This document shows, one piece after another, positions 50,484 to 63,666 of a stretch of 64,000 nucleotides of DNA (positions are counted from its first letter, which is position 1; every line of letters begins with the position of its first letter). This DNA comes from Bremerella sp. TYQ1 (lineage in GTDB: Bacteria; Planctomycetota; Planctomycetia; Pirellulales; Pirellulaceae). The stretch covers positions 4,898,001 to 4,962,000 of the forward strand of contig NZ_CP083740.1 in the NCBI RefSeq assembly GCF_020150455.1, read 5' to 3'. A model generated the notes under the pieces. It ran no database searches. It saw only the letters and a program-made list of their open reading frames with translations, and had not been told where the DNA came from. The position numbers and the translations under genes are program-made.

Positions 50484-51483
50484 GCTCGATCGGTTCCGGC
50501 TGTTTTACCGGTGGAATTTCGGCTCCAATCGGGCCAAGTTCCTCGGAAGCCGCGGTGATCATTTCCATCAGCTCAGGAGCAATTGGACTGGGCTCGGTGG
50601 GACCTGTGACGACGACTTCTTCCATCGGCTCGGTTTCTGCTGGTTCCGGGGCTTCGACAGGAGGTGACGGCTCAGGCTCTTCGGCCACCATCTGTGGCTC
50701 AGGTTTGGGTTCGACAGGTTTCGGCTTTTTCGTTGCCGGTTTCTTGGCGGGTTTGGTCTGCTGCGATGCGTTGACACGTTCCTGAAATGCGGCGGCAAGC
50801 GGACTCGCATCGGAGTCGCGCGAAGGAGGATTGAACGAAACTTGATCTTCCGTTTCTGATGTCGCTTCTTCTTCCGCTTCCGGGGCAGGCTCATCGGCCG
50901 GGATGGTTTCGACCGGCGGTTCGATTTCCGGGGCAACCTCTGGTTCTGCGCCTTGGTTCGCCAAGGTTTTCATTTCTGAAGTGTGTAGCTCCTCAGGAAC
51001 GATAAAGTACGCTTGTGGGGGCAGCATCGGTACGATCTTGAAGACGTCTTGATGGCTGAACCACATAATCATCATCACGGCGATGCCAAGCCCTGCGGCA
51101 CCACCGACGGCGATCTTTAGAAACTCTAGGAAGACATTGGGCTCGGCTCGTTTCGGTTTCCGCGATGGGCGTGACGAGTCGATCTTCGCCATCGGAGCCG
51201 TGCTTGAAAGAGGACCGGAATCTTTGATCTGGAAGTCAGTCCGCGGCTGGCTGGCGTCTTGAGCAAGCGTATATTCCGCTGTCTCCGCTGGGTCGTGCAC
51301 CATGGCAACGGTGACCTCCGAGCCAGGGCCGGAAATAACTTCCGCTTCGGGAGGCAACGCCGAGAAGATTTCGCCAAGCGGAAATTCTTCCGAGCACCGT
51401 GGGCAACGGATGACCGACGTCTCTGTCGCCGCAGCGGGAATTCGAATCGAGTCGTGACAACGTGGGCAGGAACACAACAGCAT
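50431..51483 (-). CDS. Zinc-ribbon, single-helix protein with Pro/Glu-rich tail
   Basis: A 350-residue protein of unusual layout. The first 40 residues have two paired cysteine knuckles (CSCPRCHDS and IRCPRCSEE) as in MJ0042-type zinc ribbons. A membrane helix lies near 120-142 (VFLEFLKIAVGGAAGLGIAVMMIMWF). The remaining 200 residues are low-complexity Pro/Glu/Lys-rich, with many EPEP and KPK units, ending DDDEK. Such a protein would have the ribbon in the cytoplasm and the flexible tail across the membrane. ATG 51483 has GGAG upstream and begins at the zinc ribbon; the frame is open further up but without conserved sequence. Function unknown; planctomycetes have many similar proteins. Confidence 0.6.
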   Translation of the reverse strand: MLLCSCPRCHDSIRIPAAATETSVIRCPRCSEEFPLGEIFSALPPEAEVISGPGSEVTVAMVHDPAETAEYTLAQDASQPRTDFQIKDSGPLSSTAPMAKIDSSRPSRKPKRAEPNVFLEFLKIAVGGAAGLGIAVMMIMWFSHQDVFKIVPMLPPQAYFIVPEELHTSEMKTLANQGAEPEVAPEIEPPVETIPADEPAPEAEEEATSETEDQVSFNPPSRDSDASPLAAAFQERVNASQQTKPAKKPATKKPKPVEPKPEPQMVAEEPEPSPPVEAPEPAETEPMEEVVVTGPTEPSPIAPELMEMITAASEELGPIGAEIPPVKQPEPIEPIGEGTIDLSPVDDDEK

Positions 51484-51753
51484 GTGGGGCTCCGAAACTT
51501 GGCAAAGTCGACAGGCCGCCTTGAAGCGCGGGAGGGATAGTGACAAGGGCCCCCCAGGGCGGTCGGTAGCAACAAGTATTCTAACAGGAATGTACGATAT
51601 TAGGTCGAATGAGGCCAATTGGTACCAAGATTTCTGCAAATCAGGGGCCGGTTGTGCCTAGGTGGAAGTCCCGCTTTCTGGGAGCTACACTAAAAGTACC
51701 TACCTGATCTACCCCATCGATCCATCCATTCGCTCAAATCTGGAGCATTGCCT

Positions 51754-52947
51754 GTGACTGGTCGCCCCTGGATTCCAAGGCTCATTCCCTGCTGTTTGGG
51801 AATCGTTCTGTCGGTTTTGCTAAGTCTGGACGCCTATGCCCAATTCGGCGGCAGCGGTAAGCCTTCGTTTGCTATTCGCGACGGGGATCGTATCGCGCTG
51901 GTGGGCGGAACGTTCATCGAACGGGAACAGCAGTACGGCTATTTCGAGTTGGCTCTGAACTTAGCGCTGCCTGATACCAACTTCACGATGCGGAACCTGG
52001 GCTGGAGCGGCGATACCGTTACGGCCATTTCGCGAGCTCGTTTTGGTAACCAGAAAGAGGCTTGGTCGCATCTGACGAAGTCGCTCGAACTGGTCGATCC
52101 CACAGTGATCATCGTCGGCTACGGGACAAACGAAGCCTTCCAAGGAAAGCAAGGCCTGGAAACTTTCAAAGCGAACTACGTAAAGCTGTTGGAAGAACTA
52201 GAAAAGCGAACCGAGCGAATCGCGTTGATCACGCCACTGCCGATGGAAAACCTCGGCCCGCCGCTGCCGAATCCGGAAGAATACAACGCGAACGTCAAGC
52301 TTTACGCCGACGCGATCGAGCAGTTGGCCTACGACCGTGGGCACCATACGCTTCGCTTCGGTGATGCGGTGGCGAACTATAAGCCCAAGACGAACAGCCA
52401 GCCGAAGCATTTGACCGACAATGGCATGCACCTGACCGAATTCGGTTATTGGTACGTCGCCCCGACGATGGTATCGAGCTTGCAGAGTACATCGCTACAG
52501 CCGCCACTAAAAGCGACATCGGGCGATCCGCTCAACGCGTTGAAAACCGTCGCCATTCCCCTGCCCTATGCGGCTTCTCCCAAGGGTCCGGCTCCCAAAT
52601 CTATCGCGTGCCAGCTGCCGACGCTGCAAGAGGGAAGCTACACGCTGAAGCTGTCGGACGCATCGAAGGTGACTGCGTCTGCTGAAGCATGGAAAAAGGG
52701 CGTCGATGTTCCGGCTCAAGATTTGTACGCCAAGACAGAAGCCCTTCGCCAAACGATCTTGCGGAAGAATCAGCTCTTCTTCGATCGCTTCCGACCGCAG
52801 AACGAAACGTATCTCTACTTGTTCCGTAAGCATGAACAGGGAAACAACGCGGTCGAAATTCCGCAATTCGATCCGCTGATCGAAGCGCAGGACAACAAGA
52901 TATTGGAACTCAAACAATCGGTTCAAGCAGCCGTGCAGCGCGACTGA
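51754..52947 (+). CDS. SGNH-hydrolase-like protein lacking the catalytic serine
   Basis: A 397-residue exported protein of the GDSL/SGNH fold. A signal peptide spans about 1-30. Block II Gly (NLGWSGDT), block III Asn (VGYGTNEA) and block V with its Asp/His pair (LTDNGMHLTEFG) are present. Block I, where GDS carries the nucleophile Ser, reads ALVGGTFIERE, so Ser is Thr53. Active esterase is therefore doubtful. The C-terminal 150 residues are a separate helical region ending VPAQDLYAKTEALRQTIL and beyond. GTG 51754 has GGAG eight bases before it and is used; a TTG six bases upstream is possible. It is followed by the giant cytochrome gene 54 bases later, the usual pair in planctomycetes. Confidence 0.75.
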   Translation: MTGRPWIPRLIPCCLGIVLSVLLSLDAYAQFGGSGKPSFAIRDGDRIALVGGTFIEREQQYGYFELALNLALPDTNFTMRNLGWSGDTVTAISRARFGNQKEAWSHLTKSLELVDPTVIIVGYGTNEAFQGKQGLETFKANYVKLLEELEKRTERIALITPLPMENLGPPLPNPEEYNANVKLYADAIEQLAYDRGHHTLRFGDAVANYKPKTNSQPKHLTDNGMHLTEFGYWYVAPTMVSSLQSTSLQPPLKATSGDPLNALKTVAIPLPYAASPKGPAPKSIACQLPTLQEGSYTLKLSDASKVTASAEAWKKGVDVPAQDLYAKTEALRQTILRKNQLFFDRFRPQNETYLYLFRKHEQGNNAVEIPQFDPLIEAQDNKILELKQSVQAAVQRD

Positions 52948-53001
52948 TCTCGTTTCGAGTCTCCTCCCCAAATCATTCATTTCGTTGAGATAAGCCTACC
53001 T

Positions 53002-56472
<3,471 letters not shown>

Positions 56473-56488
56473 AGATCACGACGAATTC

Positions 56489-56524
56489 GGGGCAATCTTC
56501 CCTTGACCCATAAGTTGCCCCTTT
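56489..56524 (+). terminator. Hairpin terminator after the giant cytochrome gene
   Basis: GGGGCAA (56489-56495) pairs with TTGCCCC (56515-56521) around a 19-base loop, followed by TTT. It ends the cytochrome transcript, 16 bases after the stop. Confidence 0.55.
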
Positions 56525-56564
56525 GGTAGTTAGACGCTCCGGTCCAGCCAATTAGTATCGTCAC

Positions 56565-57785
56565 ATGTTGACGGGGGACTTGAGCGTCATCGTGAAAAAA
56601 ATTTCTTATCTGCCGTCAGTCAGTTTAACTGGGTTTGTTTTGCTAGCCCTTGTCGTGCTATTGCAGACTCGGTCCGCGCATGCCCAAACGGTGGCTCCTG
56701 CTCCGGTCACAGGATCGGCGGGCGCTTCCATCCAAGGGTGGGATCCCTACTCTACGACTCCGCAATATGGATCGTATGGGCAGCCGGGCTACAGTGCTCC
56801 GAATTACGCCGCGCCGCCATCTTCCAGTTATCCACCCCCCAGCAGCTTTCCGCCGGCGCCTTCCTCGCCACCGGCAAACTTCTCGGCGGGACCTAACTCG
56901 TACTATCCTCAGCAGCAGCAACCCCTTTATCAGCCAGCTCAGCCGTTTGCTCCGCAACAGCAGCAGTATCAGATACCGTACGAACGCTTCATGGAAAATC
57001 TGGCGTTTCAGTACACCTTTCTGCCGAAGCTGAGCAACGATGCCGACACGCTGCAGATTCAGGACTTCGAGTTCTCCGTAACCGCATTGTTCCCGAACTT
57101 TTTATTCAGCGATCATCCATTATTGGTAACGCCAGGCTTTGTGCTTCACCTGTGGGATGGCCCTTCGACGATGGTGCAAGACTTGCCATCCAAAGCATAC
57201 AGTGCTTACTTGGACTTGGCATGGAACCCTGAGCTGACGCCACGTTTGTATGCTGAACTTGGCTTCCGAGCAGGTTTGTACACCGACTTCGAAACGCTTA
57301 ATTCCGACAGCCTGCGTTTACAGGGGCTCGGTGTCGGTAACATTCGCTTGACCCCGACGATGACGCTGAAAGCGGGTGCCGTTTACATCGATCGAATGGA
57401 CAAGAAGCTATTGCCGGTGATCGGCTTGTTGTGGGAACCAGACAGTCTGACTCGATTTGACATCACGTTCCCCTACCCTCGACTTTCCAAGTATTGGACG
57501 ACAGTCGGCGACCGCAAAGTTTGGTGGTATGTCGGGGGCGAATATGGCGGCGGTAGCTGGACTATTCATCGCTACGATTTCGTGGCCATGGACGACGTAA
57601 GCGACCAGATCGACATCAACGACTATCGCGTTTTCGTGGGACTCGAAGCGACTCATCCCAACCGCCTGCGAGCATATGCGGAAGTGGGATACGTTTGGGA
57701 TCGAAACATTTTGTATCGTGCCCCAAACATTCCGAACCTGAAAGTAGACGACACCTTGATGATCCGTGCCGGGTTCAATTTCTAA
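56565..57785 (+). CDS. Outer-membrane beta-barrel protein with Pro/Gln-rich linker (first of pair)
   Basis: A 406-residue exported protein. Signal peptide near 11-40 (KKISYLPSVSLTGFVLLALV, ending AHA). Residues 42-140 form a Tyr/Pro/Gln/Ser-rich linker. The rest is an outer-membrane barrel: YTFLPKLSNDADTLQIQDFE, LLVTPGFVLHLWDG, YAELGFRAGLYTDFETLNSD, WYVGGEYGGGSWTIHRYDF, ending MIRAGFNF with a terminal Phe. The order and strands match its downstream neighbour, with which it makes a pair. ATG 56565 is used; GTG 56592 is a good alternative since it starts the signal peptide itself. I place it in a DUF6268-like planctomycete group from memory. Role could be transport or sensing; unknown. Confidence 0.7.
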   Translation: MLTGDLSVIVKKISYLPSVSLTGFVLLALVVLLQTRSAHAQTVAPAPVTGSAGASIQGWDPYSTTPQYGSYGQPGYSAPNYAAPPSSSYPPPSSFPPAPSSPPANFSAGPNSYYPQQQQPLYQPAQPFAPQQQQYQIPYERFMENLAFQYTFLPKLSNDADTLQIQDFEFSVTALFPNFLFSDHPLLVTPGFVLHLWDGPSTMVQDLPSKAYSAYLDLAWNPELTPRLYAELGFRAGLYTDFETLNSDSLRLQGLGVGNIRLTPTMTLKAGAVYIDRMDKKLLPVIGLLWEPDSLTRFDITFPYPRLSKYWTTVGDRKVWWYVGGEYGGGSWTIHRYDFVAMDDVSDQIDINDYRVFVGLEATHPNRLRAYAEVGYVWDRNILYRAPNIPNLKVDDTLMIRAGFNF

Positions 57786-57794
57786 GGCGAGGCA

Positions 57795-58928
57795 TTGAAA
57801 CAACTATCGTTTGCCGCTGCACTGATGCTGGCCTGGGGATGTTTCTCTGGGGAAGAGATCGTTCCGCGCGCGATGGCTCAGATGCAGCCATGGGCACAGC
57901 GTGGTCTTAGTACGATCGAACGCGAGTCTCCTTACCGGCCGATCGAGCGAATCCCTCCGACGGAAGTCTTTCCTGGTGGATACAAGCTACCCGACTATCC
58001 GAAAACTGGCTCCCCTGGTAATCCGGCGGTTCCGGCAACTCTCGTCTCGGAGAATCCACCCGAGCTGAGCACTCTCTCGGAAGATGTCGAAGAGTTGGAC
58101 GCGTTATACCTGACCGAAGACGAGGTTTTCACGTCGCGCCCCAAGCTGAGTCCTGCGAAGAATGGAATTTTGCAATCGCTAACCATTCAAAGTACGTGGA
58201 TCGCCGGCAGCGGAGATAACATCGGCATGACCGAAGTTAGTGGTAGCGCCACGCTCGGCTTTCCAGCCCCGACGCGTGAGTCTCCGTTGTTGCTGACGCC
58301 GGGCTATGGAATGTATTTCCTTGTGGGGCCAGACTCCGTCCAAGCACCAGCGACACTGTATCAAGCCTATCTGACGACACGCTGGATGTCGCAGCTTTCG
58401 CCGAAATGGGGAACGGTTTTGTCCGTCACGCCTGGGGTTTATAGCGACTTCCAGCGAACCGACAGTGATGCCTTCCGGGTAAGCGGGATGGCGTTGATGT
58501 CGTACCAATGGACCGAAACCGTCCAGTTTCTGTTTGGTGTCGTCTACTTGAATCGCGACGACTATTCGATCTTGCCGGCCGTTGGTTTGATCTGGACCCC
58601 GGACGACGATCATCGGTTGGAACTCACGTTTCCCCGCCCGCGGTACATGCAGTTGTTTTCCTATGGAGACGGCTATGAAGACTGGTGGTACGTCTCAGGT
58701 GAATTTGGCGGCGGGACATGGAGCGTCGAGCATCCCAAAGGAATGAACGATTCGCTCACGCTAAGCGACTACCGCATCATCGCAGGGATGGAGCGGAAGT
58801 CGGACGGAGGTGGCAAATCGTTTGTCGAAATCGGGTACGTCTTTGGACGCAAGTTTGAGTACAAAGACGACCCGGTCGAACTCGACATGAGCGACACGAT
58901 CATGTTGCGTAGCGGCTGGTGGTATTAA
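57795..58928 (+). CDS. Outer-membrane beta-barrel protein (second of pair)
   Basis: A 377-residue paralogue of the upstream gene, starting at TTG 57795, only nine bases after its stop, with GCGAGG before it. It has a signal peptide about 1-28, a Pro-rich segment to about 130, and a barrel that lines up strand by strand with the first: LLLTPGYGMYFLVGPDS against LLVTPGFVLHLWDGPS, LTFPRPRYMQLFS against ITFPYPRLSKYW, and WWYVSGEFGGGTWSVEH against WWYVGGEYGGGSWTIHR. The C-terminus RSGWWY is aromatic, as expected. Two copies in one transcript suggest a heteromer or functional divergence after duplication. Its end overlaps the convergent DUF4112 gene by four bases. Confidence 0.7.
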   Translation: MKQLSFAAALMLAWGCFSGEEIVPRAMAQMQPWAQRGLSTIERESPYRPIERIPPTEVFPGGYKLPDYPKTGSPGNPAVPATLVSENPPELSTLSEDVEELDALYLTEDEVFTSRPKLSPAKNGILQSLTIQSTWIAGSGDNIGMTEVSGSATLGFPAPTRESPLLLTPGYGMYFLVGPDSVQAPATLYQAYLTTRWMSQLSPKWGTVLSVTPGVYSDFQRTDSDAFRVSGMALMSYQWTETVQFLFGVVYLNRDDYSILPAVGLIWTPDDDHRLELTFPRPRYMQLFSYGDGYEDWWYVSGEFGGGTWSVEHPKGMNDSLTLSDYRIIAGMERKSDGGGKSFVEIGYVFGRKFEYKDDPVELDMSDTIMLRSGWWY

Positions 58929-59386
58929 GCCTTTGGGTAACGCTTCGCGAGCTCTTTCTCAAGCAGTTTCATGTTTCGGCGGTTCGCTCGGAACGTCACG
59001 TCCGCGATGTCGCCGACAAGCGGCACCAAACCAACCACGAAGTCGATCAGCACGTTCCACACCATGCGGACGAGCGTCCATCGACTTGCTCCGAGTCTGT
59101 ACGCTTCCCACAGGAAATAAGCCGATACCGCCGTGGTTGCCGTGTCACCGACGATGGGGATCAGGCCGAGCACCGCGTCCCAACCAAGTTTGATGTTGGT
59201 GCCTGGCAGCGCGACGGCGTCGTCGAACAAGTGCGCGATCGTTCGCAATCGACTGACAATCTTTTCACGTTCTTCTTCAGAAACCGACGCCTGAGCCTTC
59301 TGGCCTGCCTTCTTCACCGCGCTCGGCGAATGGGGACGACGAGGCAATAAGCGTGACGAACTGGGATTGAGATATCGCATATTCAT
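58925..59386 (-). CDS. DUF4112 membrane protein
   Basis: A 153-residue protein of the DUF4112 family. The family pattern is clear: LFDDAVALPGTNIKLGWDAVLGLIPIVGDTATTAVSAYFL and VWNVLIDFVVGLVPLVGDIADVTFRANRRNMKLLEKEL, with two GD repeats at the ends of the helices. Function of the family is unknown. ATG 59386 is used; a second ATG two codons later is possible. It overlaps the convergent barrel gene by four bases. The 214-base region after it, up to the membrane protein at 59601, is without a supported gene. Confidence 0.88.
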   Translation of the reverse strand: MNMRYLNPSSSRLLPRRPHSPSAVKKAGQKAQASVSEEEREKIVSRLRTIAHLFDDAVALPGTNIKLGWDAVLGLIPIVGDTATTAVSAYFLWEAYRLGASRWTLVRMVWNVLIDFVVGLVPLVGDIADVTFRANRRNMKLLEKELAKRYPKA

Positions 59387-59600
59387 GGTTCTATTCCGGG
59401 GCTAAAGTTCCAAAGCACCCCCGAGTGCTAAACCATGATTACGCAATCGCTATACCAACGGCCTTTTGAATCGCGGGCATCTCTCTTGGTAGACTTTGAC
59501 GATTGTCGTAAAGCGTCTATTCACAAGAGGTTTCGAGGGAATTCAGATATTCCCACGGTTGTCCGCACCCGAAGCTTATCTGCGATTGAGCGATAAGCTC

Positions 59601-60509
59601 TCACTCTGGCATTGTGGCGACAACTGCCAGGATGACACCTATGGCCGAAACCGTTGCTGCTGGAATGACTATTGCCAAACCCCGAACTAGTCCCGAGGCT
59701 TTTGCCGGCAAGAGAAACCCAATGATCGCTGAAATAAAGGGACCAGCCATCGGCAGCCAATAACTTGCCAGTGGTACGTCGCTGAATGAGTTGACTTGAG
59801 CGATTAATAAGATGCCGGCCAGATAAACGGTCAACGTCAGGCCAAGTCCGCCCAAGAGCGAACGCTTCAAAACGATTCCCGTGACCACAAGCCCCAAGCC
59901 TGCACTAAAGCTGAGACCGGCAACTTGTGCGAAACGTAAGCTTTCGGAAAGAGCCACGACGACGGCCGCCGCCAGACAGGTACCCAGCCAAACAACCGCC
60001 ATTGGCCAGCCACCGTTTTCTGGAGTCCATTCGTTGGTCAGCGAAATGACCAAGACGCCCACACACCAACATGCCAGGTATGGTGTGTAAGAAGGCTCGA
60101 GCCCTTCCCAAGTCGGCATCAATACGTAACCGACCAACCCAACGATCGCTGCATAACCGATCGGCAAGCCAATCCAGTGGACAAGCGAGTGCCAACGAAA
60201 GAAGTCGAGCAGCGAGGCCGTCACGGCTGCCAATACAACGCCTAGCGGCAACCACTCGTAATGGGCATCAGGCACCCAAGGGCCGAGGCTCAACATGAAG
60301 TAACCAACTGCTGCCGCGACCACCAGCGGCAGACAGGTTTCCATTGCGAAGGCAACCGAACGCTGCGGTGGCAGATCCTCCTCTTCTATCGACGGAGAAC
60401 TGCCTGGTCGAAATCGATCGAAAACGATTGCTAAGACAAAGCGGAGCCCGGCCGCAATAAGTATCGGTGCGGCGAGGCCCCAGAGCAAATCATTCAGCGT
60501 AAACGGCAT
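59601..60509 (-). CDS. Polytopic membrane protein of unknown function
   Basis: A 302-residue very hydrophobic protein with about nine or ten helices and a short cytoplasmic loop after helix 1 (RFRPGSSPSIEEEDLPPQR). No motif of a known transporter is evident; residues such as LSLTNEWTPENGGWPMAV separate the two helical blocks. It starts six bases after the end of the YceI gene, in the same direction, so the two are surely one transcript. A link between the lipid-binding YceI-like lipoprotein and a membrane partner is possible, but function is not known. Confidence 0.75.
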   Translation of the reverse strand: MPFTLNDLLWGLAAPILIAAGLRFVLAIVFDRFRPGSSPSIEEEDLPPQRSVAFAMETCLPLVVAAAVGYFMLSLGPWVPDAHYEWLPLGVVLAAVTASLLDFFRWHSLVHWIGLPIGYAAIVGLVGYVLMPTWEGLEPSYTPYLACWCVGVLVISLTNEWTPENGGWPMAVVWLGTCLAAAVVVALSESLRFAQVAGLSFSAGLGLVVTGIVLKRSLLGGLGLTLTVYLAGILLIAQVNSFSDVPLASYWLPMAGPFISAIIGFLLPAKASGLVRGLAIVIPAATVSAIGVILAVVATMPE

Positions 60510-60515
60510 AGCGTT

Positions 60516-61427
60516 CTATTTGCCTACTTTGATCGTCATGGTGACGTCTTTATGAACTTTGTCCGGGCTGTAGTCCATGCCGAATTCGACGCGATCGATA
60601 ACGAATTCCGCATCCAGCTTAATATCGTCGCCGATGGTTACCGTGGCTGGGAAGGTTATCGATTTGGTCGTGCCGAGCATCGTCAAGTCGCCGGTGATTT
60701 CGACTTTGCCGTCATCGCCTGGCTTGATCGATTTGGAGACAAACTTTGCTTCGGGATGTTGGCGAACGTCGAAGAAGTCGGGGCTTTTCAGGTGGTTGGT
60801 CAGCTTCTCGATGTCGGTTTCCAGAGAAACGGTTTCAATGTCGACGGTGACTTCGGTGAGCTTGCCGTCGGCGGCTTTGGCCGTTCCGCTGAATTTGCTG
60901 AACTTGCCGGTTCGTGGGTCAGGCTCATCGCCGACATGCGTTCCGACAAACTGAATCAGCGTGTTATCAGGCGTCAGCGAAGTTTCGACGGGACCAGCTG
61001 GCTTTGCTTCTTCCGGCTTCTTCATTTCTGCTTCGGCGGCAGCTTCGGGCTTCTCTTCCAGCAAGCCTTCCACCTCGTCCGCGGGCGTAGGCTGAGCAGC
61101 CGATTCCGGGCTGGCTTCTTCACTGGCCGCTGCTTCAGGCTTTGCTTCCGGGGCCGGAGCTGGCTTCTCTTCGGCAGGTTTCGTCGGAGCCGTTTCCATT
61201 GGAGGAGCGGCTTCTTCTTCCTTCATTTCCGGGGCAGCTACCGCTGGCTTAACTTCCTCAGCTGGCGTTTCTTTTTCAACCGGTGCAGGAATCGTTTCAT
61301 TGGTTGCGGCCGGAGCGGCTGTTTCGTTCGTGCTGGATGGGCCAGCAGGGTCTGCGTCTCCCGCTGGCGGCTTGCAGCCGAGACAAGCGATCGACAAGAC
61401 AATGAACAGACCAAAAATGCGTGTCAT
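60516..61427 (-). CDS. YceI-family lipoprotein
   Basis: A 303-residue exported lipoprotein-like protein. The signal peptide (MTRIFGLFIVLSIACLGC) ends with Cys18; the lipobox (CLG-C) is imperfect. A long Pro/Ala/Glu-rich linker (about 20-140) leads to a YceI domain (about 150-300), a lipocalin-like fold that binds isoprenoid lipids: NTLIQFVGTHVGDEPDPRTGKF, LTEVTVDIETVSLETD and HLKSPDFFDVRQHPEAKF, ending EFGMDYSPDKVHKDVTMTIKV. ATG 61427 has GGGAGAG upstream and begins the signal peptide; the open frame further upstream is not conserved. It is followed by the polytopic membrane gene six bases later. Confidence 0.85.
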   Translation of the reverse strand: MTRIFGLFIVLSIACLGCKPPAGDADPAGPSSTNETAAPAATNETIPAPVEKETPAEEVKPAVAAPEMKEEEAAPPMETAPTKPAEEKPAPAPEAKPEAAASEEASPESAAQPTPADEVEGLLEEKPEAAAEAEMKKPEEAKPAGPVETSLTPDNTLIQFVGTHVGDEPDPRTGKFSKFSGTAKAADGKLTEVTVDIETVSLETDIEKLTNHLKSPDFFDVRQHPEAKFVSKSIKPGDDGKVEITGDLTMLGTTKSITFPATVTIGDDIKLDAEFVIDRVEFGMDYSPDKVHKDVTMTIKVGK

Positions 61428-61537
61428 CGTACTCTCCCTTGTGGAGTGAAAGGTGCCGGCGCGCGGCCAGGCGTGGATGGGTTGGCAAGCAAACGAGCAT
61501 GCGAATCGAAGACGCTGCCGTTGGAAGTCTTCCGCTA

Positions 61538-63613
61538 TTAAACCACACCGCTTGAGCGGTTGCCATTCGAGGCCAAGCCGTCGAGGAATTGTTCCGTCGA
61601 TACTGGGGCATTGCACTGAAAGTTCTCGCAGACGTAAACCATCGTTTGCCCATCTTTAGGAACTTTACCCGCGGTCAAGCCACCTAGCAGTTCGCTGGCT
61701 TCTTCACCGTCGATGGTTGCCGCCAATAGCGTGTTAGGACGATAGGCGGAGTGGAACGCCTGAACGGTTTGTTGCAGCGATTCACGATCAGTCGCCGCAA
61801 TAACAATCTCTTGCCCTGGCTGTTTCAGGAAGTGATAAGCCACCAAAAGTTGTGCGGCGGCGAGAGGATGCTTCTGCAAAATCTCGGCCCCAGCGGCGAC
61901 CGTCGCTTCGGCGAGCTTTAGGTATTCGGCTTCACCGAGCAGCTTGCCAAGTTTCGCCAAAACCAAAGCGGCGGTACCGTTTCCGCTTGGGACGCTTTGA
62001 TCGTAGAAGTCCTTATTCCGGGCAATAAGCTGCTCGTGATCGTCCGCGGTATAGAAGAAGCCGCCAGCTTCGTGATCGTAAAAGTGCTTAATCGCCGTGT
62101 CGATGAGTTCCTGCGATTGCTTGAGCCATTCGGTTTCCAACGTTGCTTCATACAATGCGAACAAGGCCGAAGCGAGGTAAACGTAATCGTCCAAATAGGC
62201 TGGCAGTTTCGCGGCACCATGTCGGTAGGTATGCAGCAAACGGCCGGTGTCGTCTTGCATCGAATTCATAACGAATCGTGCGGCCTGTTTGGCGGCTTCG
62301 ATGTAACGAGGCTCTGCAAATGCGGCTCCTGCTTTGGCGAACGCCTCGATCATCAGGCCGTTCCAACTCGCGAGAATTTTGTCGTCTTTCCCCGGACGAA
62401 TGCGACGGCAACGTGCGTTGAAGAGGACTTCGCGAGCTTTGTTCATTTCGTCGCGCAGTTCATCTTCGGTCGTCTGAAAGTCGCGAGCATACTCGGCAAA
62501 TGGTTTCTTCAAACGAGGAATATTGTTTCCTTCGAAGTTGCCTGACTCGGTGATGTCGTAGACGCGACGAAAGCGTTCCGCGACCATTGTGTCACCTAGT
62601 AACTCGTCGACTTCATGGGGCGTCCAAACATAGAACTTGCCTTCTTCCCCTTCGCTGTCGGCATCTTCGGTGCTGTGGAAACCTCCTTGCTCGTCGGTCA
62701 TGTCACGCAAGATATAATCGCAAGATTCCCTCGCGACTCGTGCATAGCTGGCATCGCCGGTCAGGCGGTATGCGTCGACGTAGTTGCTGACAAGCAGAGC
62801 ATTGTCGTACAACATTTTCTCGAAGTGAGGAACTAGCCAATAGGTATCGACACTGTACCGAGCGAACCCGCCGCCGAGGTGATCGTAGATGCCACCCATC
62901 GCCATTTTGTCGAGGGTAGTCGTCACCATCGTGAGAAGTTTTTCTTCCTGCGTATCAACAAACTGCCGCAGCAAAAGATCGACATTCATCGTGTGCGGAA
63001 ATTTGGGAGCGGAACCAAAGCCGCCATGTTGCGGATCGAACGATTGCTCCATCTGCCGAATCGCAAGCGGTAGTGCGTCTGGCGAAATTGACGAAGACTC
63101 GCTTGTGCCAGAGCCGATCTGCTGTAGTCGCTCCGTGAGAAGTCTCGATTGCTGGAACGCCATGTCCCGTTTGTTTTGCCAGGCATCGATTACTGCCTTC
63201 AACACTTGATCGAACCCTGGCATGCCGCGCATGGCAGTTGGCGGCCAGTAGGTTCCGCCAAAGAACGGCATCAACTCAGGCGTCAGGAACACCGACATCG
63301 GCCAGCCTCCTTGCCCGGTGAGTAGCTGCACGGCGTTCATATAAATTTGATCGAGGTCAGGGCGTTCTTCGCGGTCGACTTTGATGCAGACGAAGTGCTC
63401 GTTCAGAAAGTCGGCGATCTCTTGTGACTCGAAGCTTTCATGCTCCATCACGTGACACCAGTGGCACGCCGAATACCCGATGGAAAGAAAGATCGGCTTT
63501 TCTTCCTGCTTCGACTTTTCGAGAGCTTCTGGTCCCCAGGGAAACCAATCAACAGGATTGTTGGCATGCTGTAAGAGATAGGGACTCGATTCTTGGGCGA
63601 GACGGTTCGGCAT
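61538..63613 (-). CDS. Thioredoxin-domain protein of the YyaL/DUF255 family
   Basis: A 691-residue protein of the YyaL (SSP411, DUF255) family. The N-terminal thioredoxin-like part has [21 protein letters not shown], the CxxC pair at Cys50/Cys53 in SACHWCHVM, and [24 protein letters not shown]. The rest is an alpha/alpha toroid as in N-acylglucosamine epimerases and glycosidases ([43 protein letters not shown]). The family function is unknown. No signal peptide, so cytoplasmic. It ends 110 bases before the YceI-type gene in the same direction. The length is typical. Confidence 0.92.
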   Translation of the reverse strand: MPNRLAQESSPYLLQHANNPVDWFPWGPEALEKSKQEEKPIFLSIGYSACHWCHVMEHESFESQEIADFLNEHFVCIKVDREERPDLDQIYMNAVQLLTGQGGWPMSVFLTPELMPFFGGTYWPPTAMRGMPGFDQVLKAVIDAWQNKRDMAFQQSRLLTERLQQIGSGTSESSSISPDALPLAIRQMEQSFDPQHGGFGSAPKFPHTMNVDLLLRQFVDTQEEKLLTMVTTTLDKMAMGGIYDHLGGGFARYSVDTYWLVPHFEKMLYDNALLVSNYVDAYRLTGDASYARVARESCDYILRDMTDEQGGFHSTEDADSEGEEGKFYVWTPHEVDELLGDTMVAERFRRVYDITESGNFEGNNIPRLKKPFAEYARDFQTTEDELRDEMNKAREVLFNARCRRIRPGKDDKILASWNGLMIEAFAKAGAAFAEPRYIEAAKQAARFVMNSMQDDTGRLLHTYRHGAAKLPAYLDDYVYLASALFALYEATLETEWLKQSQELIDTAIKHFYDHEAGGFFYTADDHEQLIARNKDFYDQSVPSGNGTAALVLAKLGKLLGEAEYLKLAEATVAAGAEILQKHPLAAAQLLVAYHFLKQPGQEIVIAATDRESLQQTVQAFHSAYRPNTLLAATIDGEEASELLGGLTAGKVPKDGQTMVYVCENFQCNAPVSTEQFLDGLASNGNRSSGVV

Positions 63614-63666
63614 GATCCGTACTCCTTCCGCGCGACGTGCGCCGCACTGTTAAGTTGGCGATGGGT

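Noticed and set aside
60552..61541. Plus-strand frame rich in Phe and Arg opposite the YceI gene
   Set aside because: Its composition is the mirror of the Pro/Ala/Glu-rich linker on the minus strand; no start site.
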